This document shows, in pieces, positions 25,409-30,912 of a stretch of 37,321 nucleotides of DNA. Under the pieces are notes generated by a model. That model was not told the origin of the DNA and ran no database searches. It saw only the letters and a program-made list of their open reading frames with translations. The first letter of the stretch is position 1. Each line of letters begins with the position of its first letter. The DNA lies in the IMG/VR virus record IMGVR_UViG_3300036398_001090, positions 1 to 37,321 of that record. The stretch is one strand, 5' to 3'. This DNA is from a virus. Both the position numbers and the translations under genes were made by a program.

Positions 25409-25633
25409 TCAGGCAACCTTGTGATAGCCCTTAGCGGTGAGCTGCTGATAACGCTGACGAATGCGGCCAGTCCAATCAAAGCCACCACCTTGAGGCTCCC
25501 ACTGGCCATCCTCGACAGCAAAGCGGGTCATCATCATCTGGTGGCCGCCGGCCTCGCAGAAGCGGACCAGCTCGGTGCCATCGACGGAGATCAGGAAGTG
25601 GTTGGCGCGATCGGTGAGGGTGGGGAGGATCAT
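25409..25633 (-). CDS. Small conserved protein (74 aa), unknown function
   Basis: This leftward 74-residue protein opens MILPTLTDRANHFLISVDG and ends with WTGRIRQRYQQLTAKGYHKV. The first half is beta-hairpin-like with ELVRFCEAGGHQMMMTRFAVEDG; the last third is a basic helix. The even mix of hydrophobic and charged residues supports a real gene. I associate similar small proteins with cyanophages. It is first in a short leftward operon reading away from the palindrome at 25674-25686. Confidence 0.7.
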   Translation of the reverse strand: MILPTLTDRANHFLISVDGTELVRFCEAGGHQMMMTRFAVEDGQWEPQGGGFDWTGRIRQRYQQLTAKGYHKVA

Positions 25634-25670
25634 CGGTCCGGTGCGTTGATGTGTGAACTATACCCCGCCG

Positions 25671-25717
25671 GCAGGGCACAGTGCCCCGGATGCAGGGCAC
25701 GTTAACAAACTGTCACA
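25671..25717. promoter_or_regulatory. Putative operator between divergent small-gene operons
   Basis: The 136-bp gap between leftward gene 25409-25633 and rightward gene 25770-25955 contains a perfect palindrome GGGCAC-A-GTGCCC (25674-25686). GCAGGGCAC occurs twice 21 bp apart (25671-25679 and 25692-25700), which is two helical turns. AACTGTCACA follows at 25708-25717. On the minus strand a TATAGT box lies near 25648-25653 but no good -35 is seen. A regulator-binding site is inferred. Confidence 0.4.
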
Positions 25718-25769
25718 TCTGCCGATCCCGTCTCACCCGCTACCGTTTAACCAGCCGGGGCTGCCGCCC

Positions 25770-25955
25770 ATGCGGGCGTACATCGTGGAGATCACCGCCA
25801 AGGTGCTGGTGCGCTCCGAAACCGATCCCGAGGAGCTGCCGGCCGACATTTACTCCCAGATCGCAGAGTTCATCCATAACGACGACGATCTCCTCGACCT
25901 GGAGATCAATGCCGTTCCCCTGCCGGGCGATCTCAGTGGATCAGCACCACATTGA
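25770..25955 (+). CDS. Small protein (61 aa), unknown function
   Basis: A rightward 61-residue protein starts at ATG 25770: MRAYIVEITAKVLVRSETDP, then helix ADIYSQIAEFIHNDDDLLDL and a C-terminal INAVPLPGDLSG. The pattern of strand, long helix and strand suggests a compact alpha/beta fold. The frame is open further upstream, but that part covers the putative operator, so ATG 25770 is preferred. It overlaps the HNH gene by about 20 nt. Confidence 0.7.
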   Translation: MRAYIVEITAKVLVRSETDPEELPADIYSQIAEFIHNDDDLLDLEINAVPLPGDLSGSAPH

Positions 25956-26283
25956 CGAAACCCGTCTGGTCACACGCCGCTCGGCTCGTGATCAGATCCA
26001 TCTCCGCTGGGGGTATAGGTGCGCCTACTGCAACGATCCCCTCGGCCGTAGCCCCACTCTCGATCACGTCATCCCTAAGGTCCACGGTGGCCTAACCGTG
26101 CGCGAGAACCTGGTCAGTTGCTGCCTCATGTGCAATAGCCAGAAAGGCCACAAGCCATGGGTCGACTGGTATCGCGCCCAACCGTTCTGGTCGGCGCTCG
26201 GTGAATGGGCAATCGTGCAGTGGATCACCGCCGGCTCAGCGGATCGCGGTGAGCCAGATGGTGGCGAGCAACATGCCGCCTAG
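25936..26283 (+). CDS. HNH endonuclease
   Basis: This 115-residue protein has the HNH fold signature: zinc-binding CAYC (29-32), Asp43-His44 in PTLDHVIPK, Asn58 in ENLV, and CCLMCNSQKG at 62-71 supplying the second Cys pair and the final Asn. HNH proteins nick or cut DNA, as homing enzymes, packaging helpers or restriction-like nucleases. It stands alone rather than inside another gene, and it is not next to the terminase. Its start is taken as GTG 25936, overlapping the preceding gene by 20 nt; an ATG further in would cut into the domain. Very similar stand-alone HNH proteins occur in cyanophages as I remember them. Confidence 0.85.
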   Translation: MDQHHIDETRLVTRRSARDQIHLRWGYRCAYCNDPLGRSPTLDHVIPKVHGGLTVRENLVSCCLMCNSQKGHKPWVDWYRAQPFWSALGEWAIVQWITAGSADRGEPDGGEQHAA

Positions 26284-26322
26284 CCAAGTCATCCCGAACA
26301 CGACCACCGGCGGAACCTTCAT
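26236..26322 (-). CDS. Possible 28-residue membrane peptide
   Basis: A leftward frame of 28 codons reads MKVPPVVVFGMTWLGGMLLATIW and ends in Arg, i.e. one membrane helix. Its ATG overlaps the upstream stop by 4 nt (TCATG on the plus strand), the same coupling seen throughout this operon. It overlaps the convergent HNH gene by 48 nt. Short size leaves doubt. Confidence 0.45.
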   Translation of the reverse strand: MKVPPVVVFGMTWLGGMLLATIWLTAIR

Positions 26323-26492
26323 GGCCGGAGCATCTGATTGAGGTAGATCTCCGCCTGGAAGAAGTCCGAGCTATACCGGCACACGCCGCCGACGCAGCTC
26401 CGGTAGTACACCTCGCCCTTCTCCGCTGGCAGCAGCGTCTCGATATAACCGCCGTCGCGATCATCTCGGCTGATCACTTCAGGTCCGAACAT
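26319..26492 (-). CDS. Small protein (57 aa), unknown function
   Basis: A leftward 57-residue protein opens MFGPEVISRDDRDGGYIETL and continues GEVYYRSCVGGVCRYSSDFF, with two Cys five residues apart. The ATG at 26492 is preferred to the one at 26519 because a strong GAGAGGAGG ribosome site lies 7 bases upstream of it. Function is unknown. Confidence 0.7.
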   Translation of the reverse strand: MFGPEVISRDDRDGGYIETLLPAEKGEVYYRSCVGGVCRYSSDFFQAEIYLNQMLRP

Positions 26493-26686
26493 TGCCGTGC
26501 CTCCTCTCGGTGAATCCATGTTTTAAGGTCCGCCACATAATTCCGCAGCACCTGCGCCTGCTCGAGATGCCATCCATCGCCCGATGCAAACCACAGGCGG
26601 TTATGCCGGTCGATTGCTTGCAGTGATTGATGGATGAGCACATTCCACGGCTCACGGATTGGCGTGTTGAACTCACGCTTAGACAC
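26474..26686 (-). CDS. Small helical protein (70 aa), unknown function
   Basis: Taken from GTG 26686, the leftward protein reads VSKREFNTPIREPWNVLIHQ, then SLQAIDRHNRLWFASGDGWH and helix EQAQVLRNYVADLKTWIHRE. GTG 26686 lies 20 bases after the upstream stop; a longer ATG frame (26767) would overlap the upstream gene by 62 nt and begins with low-quality sequence. It overlaps the next leftward gene by 19 nt. Mostly helical; function is unknown. Confidence 0.65.
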   Translation of the reverse strand: MSKREFNTPIREPWNVLIHQSLQAIDRHNRLWFASGDGWHLEQAQVLRNYVADLKTWIHREEARQCSDLK

Positions 26687-26705
26687 GGCGACCTGGCGGC
26701 CTCTA

Positions 26706-27044
26706 TCAGTCTGCCGCCGGTAATGCCCGCAGGAAGAAGTCACAGCTTGCCGCGTAGCGCCCGCCACTTCGCTTGCTCTCAGGCAGCAGCAGATCGCAGC
26801 GCTGCGTGCTCATCTCCCATTGGATGCAGTCCCAGCACATCACGCTGGCGGTCTCCGGCCTGATGCTGGCCACCGCCGCTTGGAAGACAGCCTCAGCACG
26901 CAGCAGCGCATCCGGCAGGTGGACGGTGCCGGTATCCACCTCGACCTGATGCTCAGCCTTAGGACCAAGCATCACGCGCGCGTGCCAGCTCCGATCAGTG
27001 CGGTCGCACACCAGCAATAATCGGCCGGCGTGCAACCTGATCAT
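26706..27044 (-). CDS. Protein of unknown function with four clustered cysteines
   Basis: This leftward 112-residue protein has a beta-rich first half (RLHAGRLLLVCDRTDRSWHARVML) and a Cys-bearing second half: CWDC near 70-73, then single Cys at about 83 and 101. The CxxC plus two later Cys could bind zinc or form disulfides. VCDRTDRSW and TVHLPDALL suggest a compact alpha/beta domain. It overlaps the upstream gene by 4 nt. Confidence 0.7.
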   Translation of the reverse strand: MIRLHAGRLLLVCDRTDRSWHARVMLGPKAEHQVEVDTGTVHLPDALLRAEAVFQAAVASIRPETASVMCWDCIQWEMSTQRCDLLLPESKRSGGRYAASCDFFLRALPAAD

Positions 27045-27262
27045 TCATCCTCTCCGTAGCTCGGCTGGTGATACAGCCGCTCGAGCTGCATCGACAGCGG
27101 CTCATCAGCCTGCGTAATGTCAATGGGATCAGTCTGATCCCGGACGATGAAGACCATCCGGGAGCTATGTCGTTTGATCACCAGCAGGCCGATGCGCTCG
27201 CTGCGGCAGAGGATCTGCAGCGCTTGCCGCTCTAGCCAGTTCAGGCGGAGATGTTCGAGCAT
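27041..27262 (-). CDS. Small protein (73 aa), unknown function
   Basis: Leftward 73-residue protein from ATG 27262: MLEHLRLNWLERQALQILCR, a helix, followed by strands GLLVIKRHSSRMVFIVRD and an acidic tail ending YGEDE. Helix-then-hairpin organisation resembles small winged-helix-like domains, but no family is recognised. The frame extends to 27340; ATG 27262 is preferred because it overlaps the preceding gene only slightly and has GGAG just upstream. Confidence 0.65.
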   Translation of the reverse strand: MLEHLRLNWLERQALQILCRSERIGLLVIKRHSSRMVFIVRDQTDPIDITQADEPLSMQLERLYHQPSYGEDE

Positions 27263-27483
27263 GACTCCATCTTGGCAATGAGTCGATTCAGATACCACTC
27301 CGCCTTGTGGGCATCCTCGAGCGCGTTGCCCTTGAGCCACATGCGGATCATGTACTTGAGCGCCTGCCCCTGCAGGTATGCCAGGACCATGTGCGGCGCA
27401 TCGGCGATAACCGACTCGATGAAGTCGATGGCCTCGACGGTGCCGGCTTGGTAATGCGGGGGATGATTGACCAAATCAGCCAC
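27241..27483 (-). CDS. DUF3310-family protein
   Basis: This leftward 80-residue protein has the DUF3310 signature: VNHPPHYQAGTVEAIDFIES, then AYLQGQALKYMIRMW and KAEWYLNRLIAKM. The family is widespread in phages; its members have been described as nucleotide-kinase-associated or of unknown function, so no activity is assigned. GTG 27483 is chosen because GAGAGGAG lies 9 bases upstream and the domain begins right after. The longer frame to 27624 would overlap the upstream gene extensively. Confidence 0.85.
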   Translation of the reverse strand: MADLVNHPPHYQAGTVEAIDFIESVIADAPHMVLAYLQGQALKYMIRMWLKGNALEDAHKAEWYLNRLIAKMESCSNISA

Positions 27484-27715
27484 GGGATGGTGCTCCTCTC
27501 TTAGGTGTGCGTTCAAGGTCGGCCGCCATCTCAGCGGCTGCCCGCAGCATGGTGCTGAGCGGGATGCCACTGATCGAGCGGTCGGCCATCCAACGAATAG
27601 CGAGCCGGTAGCCGTGGCTGGCATTGCCGTTGCCGATCTGCCGCGCCATTGCTACTTCTTCGTCCGTCACCCGGATGTTCAGGGTGCGGTTGCGGATCCG
27701 AGCGGCTATCGCCAT
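27476..27715 (-). CDS. Possible ribbon-helix-helix-like small protein
   Basis: Leftward 79-residue protein from ATG 27715: MAIAARIRNRTLNIRVTDEE, then VAMARQIGNGNASHGYRLAI and a C-terminal helix with MLRAAAEMAADLERTPK. The strand RTLNIRVTDEE followed by two helices resembles Arc/MetJ-type ribbon-helix-helix DNA-binding proteins, which often regulate phage operons. That reading is a pattern call. GGGGGA lies 5 bases upstream of the chosen ATG. Confidence 0.65.
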   Translation of the reverse strand: MAIAARIRNRTLNIRVTDEEVAMARQIGNGNASHGYRLAIRWMADRSISGIPLSTMLRAAAEMAADLERTPKRGAPSRG

Positions 27716-27996
27716 TTGTCCCCCAGGATCTGCTGGCGGCACACCTCGATGGCCTGCTGCGCCTGCTTCTCGGTCATCACCGATTCGGTGGCATCCATCG
27801 CCTTGACCACCTTGGCAAACAGCTCGGGGTAGCTGGTGTCACGGAAGTTAGCCGCAAGATCACGGGCGAACTCCTCCCACAGGCCGGTGTAGGTGCTGCG
27901 CAGTGGATGGCCGTATGGCAGTTGGTCGCGGTCGCTGCGTTGGTAGAGCGCCTCCATCATGTCGGCGCGGCGCTGGTCGAGTTGTTGCGGCTTCAT
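27706..27996 (-). CDS. Helical protein (96 aa), unknown function
   Basis: Leftward 96-residue protein, highly charged and largely helical: MKPQQLDQRRADMMEALYQR, then HPLRSTYTGLWEEFARDLAA and MDATESVMTEKQAQQAIEVC. It overlaps both neighbours by 4-10 nt. Function is unknown. Confidence 0.75.
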   Translation of the reverse strand: MKPQQLDQRRADMMEALYQRSDRDQLPYGHPLRSTYTGLWEEFARDLAANFRDTSYPELFAKVVKAMDATESVMTEKQAQQAIEVCRQQILGDKWR

Positions 27997-28193
27997 TCGT
28001 TGAGGTACTGACGGAGGTTCAACAATTCAGCGCAGAGCTGTTCCCGGTTCTTAATGCCGGTGGTGCCCCGTAGCTGATCGATGCGAATGTCGATCAGCAA
28101 GCGGAGGCGATCACGCTCTGATGCTTGGCCAGCCTTGAAGGTGTTGCTGCCCTCGAGCAGGCTATAGAGGCGGGCGCGGGATGCGTCGTTCAT
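27993..28193 (-). CDS. Helical protein (66 aa), unknown function
   Basis: Leftward 66-residue protein, predicted as three helices: MNDASRARLYSLLEGSNTFK, RDRLRLLIDIRIDQLRG and NREQLCAELLNLRQYLNE. It overlaps the upstream and downstream genes by 4 nt each. Function is unknown. Confidence 0.7.
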   Translation of the reverse strand: MNDASRARLYSLLEGSNTFKAGQASERDRLRLLIDIRIDQLRGTTGIKNREQLCAELLNLRQYLNE

Positions 28194-28450
28194 CGGCCCT
28201 GAAGGGCGATCTGAATAGCAGCTTGGAAGTAGCCGGCCATTTTCATGCGGCGATACTCGCCACTGGCCTCCTCCGATTGCTTGTCTTCGATAAGGTCGTA
28301 GTTGTGCCTGGCTTCCTGCAATGCAGCCAGCGTCTCGATGTTCAGCAGGTCCAACTCGGATCGACTGAGATCATTCACCTTGTCGAGGTAGATAACTTTC
28401 GCAAGGATGAATGAACGATGGAAGGGAACGATGGATTGATCTGGGGTCAT
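28190..28450 (-). CDS. Helical protein (86 aa), unknown function
   Basis: Leftward 86-residue protein opening MTPDQSIVPFHRSFILAKVI, then LDKVNDLSRSELDLLNIETL and a long helix (LQEARHNYDLIEDKQSEEA), ending QIALQGR. It is charged and has no membrane segment. It overlaps neighbours by 4 nt. Function is unknown. Confidence 0.72.
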   Translation of the reverse strand: MTPDQSIVPFHRSFILAKVIYLDKVNDLSRSELDLLNIETLAALQEARHNYDLIEDKQSEEASGEYRRMKMAGYFQAAIQIALQGR

Positions 28451-28686
28451 GATGCAAGTTCGATTTCAGCGGATGGCCAGCGATTCTGTGCGTACAGGAT
28501 CGCGTGTTTTTGTGATTCGGCGCGCGTGATCCATGTCAGTGGTTGCGCGCCACGGGGATAAACGATCAGGCGATACTCGCGCGTACGAGCACCATGGCGT
28601 GGCCTGCTGATGCCTTCGCCGTAGACACCCTGATCCTCAGGATCGGTGCGCCACTGGAAGGCGATCGGAGAGTTAGATGTAGACAT
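28447..28686 (-). CDS. Small protein (79 aa), unknown function
   Basis: Leftward 79-residue protein: MSTSNSPIAFQWRTDPEDQG, then REYRLIVYPRGAQPLTWITR and helix AESQKHAILYAQNRWPSAEI. The strand-helix end resembles the end of the next downstream protein (EANVVECVQAHSLTEAKLIAADTWL); the two may be distant paralogues. Function is unknown. Confidence 0.7.
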   Translation of the reverse strand: MSTSNSPIAFQWRTDPEDQGVYGEGISRPRHGARTREYRLIVYPRGAQPLTWITRAESQKHAILYAQNRWPSAEIELAS

Positions 28687-28846
28687 TGGGATCGGTGACA
28701 GATTCAGGATTGAGCCATTCGATCTGATTCCACCAAGGGAGCCATGTATCGGCGGCGATCAGTTTGGCCTCCGTCAGGCTGTGCGCCTGCACGCACTCGA
28801 CGACGTTGGCTTCCTTGATCGTGAAGTAGAAGCGGCGTGGGGTCAC
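28673..28846 (-). CDS. Small protein (57 aa), unknown function
   Basis: Leftward 57-residue protein from GTG 28846: VTPRRFYFTIKEANVVECVQ, then AHSLTEAKLIAADTWLPWWN and QIEWLNPESVTD. GTG overlaps the upstream stop (GTGA). The larger open frame to 29074 is discarded because its extra part shadows the membrane-protein gene upstream. It resembles the C-terminal half of the 28447-28686 protein. Function is unknown. Confidence 0.65.
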   Translation of the reverse strand: MTPRRFYFTIKEANVVECVQAHSLTEAKLIAADTWLPWWNQIEWLNPESVTDPNVYI

Positions 28847-28977
28847 TTGCGCACCTCGATGTAGGACTGCGTGCCGGAGTGCGTGGCGCCTGCTTGATTG
28901 CCGGCCTCGATGCCGATCATCGCGAAGACGGCGGCGACGACAAGGAGGCAGATGGCATTGTTGATGCGGTTGATCAT
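28843..28977 (-). CDS. Small single-pass membrane protein (44 aa)
   Basis: Leftward 44-residue protein from ATG 28977: MINRINNAICLLVVAAVFAM forms one membrane helix, followed by a polar tail (NQAGATHSGTQSYIEVRK). An upstream ATG at 29052 adds a poor N-terminal extension without a clear ribosome site. Possible membrane-altering early protein; function is unknown. Confidence 0.6.
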   Translation of the reverse strand: MINRINNAICLLVVAAVFAMIGIEAGNQAGATHSGTQSYIEVRK

Positions 28978-29015
28978 TGGATTGAAGTAATAGGTGGATG
29001 GGAGCCAAGGATGGC

Positions 29016-29192
29016 TCAGGCAGGCAAATGCTGCTGCAGTTGATGGATCCACATCTTGCGCTCATCGAACGCACGGATGCTTTGCAGATACCACTCGCGG
29101 TCGTTCTCGACCTTGGCCTGCCTGACTTGAGCAGCGAACTCGACAGCCTCGGTTTCGTACCGAGCGATCAGAGCGGTGAGCTGATCCAGCAT
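29016..29192 (-). CDS. Small coiled-coil protein (58 aa), unknown function
   Basis: From ATG 29192 the leftward protein reads MLDQLTALIARYETEAVEFA, then QVRQAKVENDREWYLQSIRA and KMWIHQLQQHLPA. It is almost fully helical with heptad repeats. A GTG start at 29270 (84 residues) is possible, but it would place coding sequence on the hairpin region at 29255-29302. Function is unknown. Confidence 0.6.
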   Translation of the reverse strand: MLDQLTALIARYETEAVEFAAQVRQAKVENDREWYLQSIRAFDERKMWIHQLQQHLPA

Positions 29193-29254
29193 CTGAAGCG
29201 CAGCCTCTGGGCTGCCGAGTGGAGGACCGATCGCCTCCGGTCCCCTAATGATGC

Positions 29255-29302
29255 CCCATCGGCGGGGCACATGCCAACCCCGTGTGACAGTTCTTCACAC
29301 GG
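29255..29302. promoter_or_regulatory. Two adjacent inverted repeats, operator or terminator
   Basis: TGCCCC-ATCGGC-GGGGCA lies at about 29252-29269, and CCGTGTGA-(7 nt)-TCACACGG at about 29279-29301. The second repeat contains the stop codon of the leftward zinc-ribbon gene. TGTGACAGTT here matches AACTGTCACA at 25708-25717 on the other strand. No T run follows either hairpin, so an operator or processing site is as likely as a terminator. Confidence 0.4.
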
Positions 29303-29528
29303 CCTCGGTGCCGACCGCGATCTCCACCGGCACACGCAGCACCGGCTTGCTCTGTCCCTTCGCATCGATCCGCCCCCAGCCGACCACCGCCGGGCTAACG
29401 GGCAGCTCGACCGTGAACCACACGAAACTGCAGTCGGCGCACTGCCGCTTCCGCACGGTCACGCCCGGCTCCTTGTTGTTCGTGGCTACTGCTCTGACCA
29501 TCGAGCTGGAGCAGCGCTGGCATTGCAT
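29295..29528 (-). CDS. Zinc-ribbon protein, unknown function
   Basis: Leftward protein of 77 residues from ATG 29528 (85 from 29552). Two CxxC pairs (MQCQRC and RQCADC, about 25 residues apart) form a zinc-ribbon like those of NrdR-type or small regulatory Zn proteins. The rest is beta-rich (FVWFTVELPVSPAVVGWG). The start is ambiguous among ATGs at 29552, 29537 and 29528. It faces the rightward gene 29565-29762 across a short shared promoter region. Confidence 0.7.
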   Translation of the reverse strand: MQCQRCSSSMVRAVATNNKEPGVTVRKRQCADCSFVWFTVELPVSPAVVGWGRIDAKGQSKPVLRVPVEIAVGTEAV

Positions 29529-29564
29529 CGGTATCATGCAGGTGTGCCCCACTGGTCTAGCACA

Positions 29565-29762
29565 ATGCGCTTCGGTGAGTGGATGCTGGTGGAGCTTTCG
29601 CCAGAACAGCAGTTCGAGATCGAAAAACAGGCCCGCACCCTGCTCTCAAGTCCGGATGCGGGCGTTATGGCGGCAGCACTCCTGAAGCAGGCTTGCTACC
29701 AGCAGCAGCTTCTGCAGCAGGCGGTCAATGAGATCGCCCGCCTCGAGCTAGAGCTGATGTAG
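29565..29762 (+). CDS. Small helical cyanophage-type protein (65 aa)
   Basis: Rightward 65-residue protein from ATG 29565: MRFGEWMLVELSPEQQFEIE, then LLSSPDAGVMAAALLKQACY and QQQLLQQAVNEIARLELELM. Two or three amphipathic helices with a Q-rich heptad region. The pattern PEEQ-x-x-IE-x-x-AR...LLKQ-x-x-YQQ-x-LL-x-xA recalls a small cyanophage protein family. The frame upstream to 28998 is a shadow of leftward genes. It is the only rightward gene between 26.3 and 31.8 kb. Confidence 0.75.
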   Translation: MRFGEWMLVELSPEQQFEIEKQARTLLSSPDAGVMAAALLKQACYQQQLLQQAVNEIARLELELM

Positions 29763-29763
29763 C

Positions 29764-30078
29764 TCAGAACATGTCGTCGCTCACGTCGACGACCACTCCA
29801 TCAGTGGCCGCAGCCAGCTTCTGCGCAGCATCACCGGGATCCACCCAGTCCCGCGGCGGTTGCGCCACGGCACTCACATAGGCCAGTCCCTTCTGGCTGG
29901 TCTTCTTCCAGCCGCTGATCGGCACCTGGACGCTGCCGTACTGGTCGGGCGTCTGGCTCATCACAAAGCGGCAAAGCGCATCCAGCTCCTCCACTTTGAT
30001 GTTCATCATCCCGCTGAAGTCCACCTTGCTCTCAGGCTTGGTCGACTTGAAGATGCTCAGGTTCAGCTTGAAACTCAT
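29764..30078 (-). CDS. Possible single-stranded DNA-binding-like protein
   Basis: Leftward 104-residue protein: MSFKLNLSIFKSTKPESKVD, FSGMMNIKVEELDALCRFVM, VQVPISGWKKTSQKGLAYVS, and an acidic end DVSDDMF. The acidic tail finishing in a bulky residue resembles the DDDIPF tip of bacterial SSB, used to dock repair proteins. Basic and aromatic strands could bind DNA. It lies downstream of the RecT-like and exonuclease genes, where many phages encode SSB. No SSB family match can be asserted by eye. Confidence 0.6.
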   Translation of the reverse strand: MSFKLNLSIFKSTKPESKVDFSGMMNIKVEELDALCRFVMSQTPDQYGSVQVPISGWKKTSQKGLAYVSAVAQPPRDWVDPGDAAQKLAAATDGVVVDVSDDMF

Positions 30079-30266
30079 GGTTGCTCGTTGGTAGTGGTGT
30101 TGGCCTGTTCGTATTGCTCCACCCCGGCCAACGGGTAGAGCACGAAGCCTGGTGTGCGGAAATACGCCGGACCCTTGCCTGCCTTGCGCCAGCGCATAAG
30201 CGTGTCAGGGTGCAACCCCCATCGCTGCGCAAGCTGGGCGGCGGTTAGGTACTCAGAACAGTTCAT
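30075..30266 (-). CDS. Helix-turn-helix protein, AlpA/excisionase type
   Basis: Leftward 63-residue protein: EYLTAAQLAQRWGLHPDTLM, RWRKAGKGPAYFRTPGFVLY, PLAGVEQYEQA. This is the MerR/excisionase-like winged helix-turn-helix seen in AlpA, Xis and small phage regulators. It could be a transcription regulator or, less likely without an integrase, a recombination directionality factor. It overlaps RecT-like by 14 nt and the SSB-like gene by 4 nt. Confidence 0.85.
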   Translation of the reverse strand: MNCSEYLTAAQLAQRWGLHPDTLMRWRKAGKGPAYFRTPGFVLYPLAGVEQYEQANTTTNEQP

Positions 30267-30912
30267 CGCTCTCAGGTTCGGGTGCAGGTGCAGGTGCAGG
30301 TGTCGGCTCGGGGATGGCGGCGTTCAGATCAGCGACCTGATCGCTCACGGTCACCGGCTCAATGTCGACCACCTCCTCTTGGCTCTGCATCCCCAGCAGC
30401 AGATCACTGGCATACAGCCTCCCCCAGAACGCTGCTGCCCGATAGCGGATCATCAGCTCGGGCATCGTCTGCCACTTACTGCCCGCTTTGGTTGCCCATT
30501 GCTCCTTTTTCGCCATCGCCATCGTGATGGTCGGTCCCTTCAACTCCTGCCCGCTGGCAAGATCCTTGGCGACCGCATAGCAGGCCAGGCTGTCTCCGCT
30601 GCCGCTCAGCTCAAACCGTAACGGACTGAACCGACCGCAGCCGTTGACCATCGCAATGATGAAGCTGCTGCTCCACGATGGACGGCCATGAATCACATGC
30701 AGGTGCTGCATAGCCAAGAAGGGCGAGATGCCCATCCGGTTGGCGATCTCAAGCGCGACCAAGCAGTTGGCGAACCCTTGCTGGCCTTGAAACTGCGGCG
30801 GGATCAGCGTGCTGCTGGCAAGCGCCTTCGCAATACGCTGGGCATCCTCGAAGGCTTGGATGCCGCTGAATACCGAGCCGGAGCTGGTGGTGGTGAGTGC
30901 TGTGGATTCCAT
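30253..30912 (-). CDS. RecT-family single-strand annealing protein
   Basis: Leftward 219-residue protein from ATG 30912. It fits RecT-type annealing proteins: FEDAQRIAKALASSTLIPPQ, ANCLVALEIANRMGISPFLA, MQHLHVIHGRPSWSSSFIIA, GRFSPLRFELSG, a PTITMAMAKKEQW block and the MPELMIRYRAAAFWGRLYAS helix. It would pair single-stranded DNA made by the exonuclease encoded just upstream. The tail is a Pro/Ala/Glu repeat followed by PESDELF, an acidic tip like that of SSB proteins; at DNA level it contains tandem GGTGCA copies (about 30281-30298). ATG 30912 overlaps the nuclease stop (TGATG). Confidence 0.9.
   Translation of the reverse strand: MESTALTTTSSGSVFSGIQAFEDAQRIAKALASSTLIPPQFQGQQGFANCLVALEIANRMGISPFLAMQHLHVIHGRPSWSSSFIIAMVNGCGRFSPLRFELSGSGDSLACYAVAKDLASGQELKGPTITMAMAKKEQWATKAGSKWQTMPELMIRYRAAAFWGRLYASDLLLGMQSQEEVVDIEPVTVSDQVADLNAAIPEPTPAPAPAPEPESDELF

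Noticed and set aside
29279-29301. CRP/NtcA-type binding site TGTGA-N-TCACA
   Set aside because: Spacing is 7 rather than the 6 (CRP) or 8 (NtcA-like GTA-N8-TAC) expected, and it contains a stop codon of a gene; recorded only as an inverted repeat.
25681-29550. GTGCCCC as a regulatory motif by itself
   Set aside because: A 7-mer is expected several times by chance on both strands and also occurs inside genes (about 5821 and 28058); only the longer palindrome and 10-mer are kept.
28998-29762. 254-codon rightward frame ending with the 65-aa protein
   Set aside because: Only the part from ATG 29565 looks like protein; the rest is the complement of two leftward genes.
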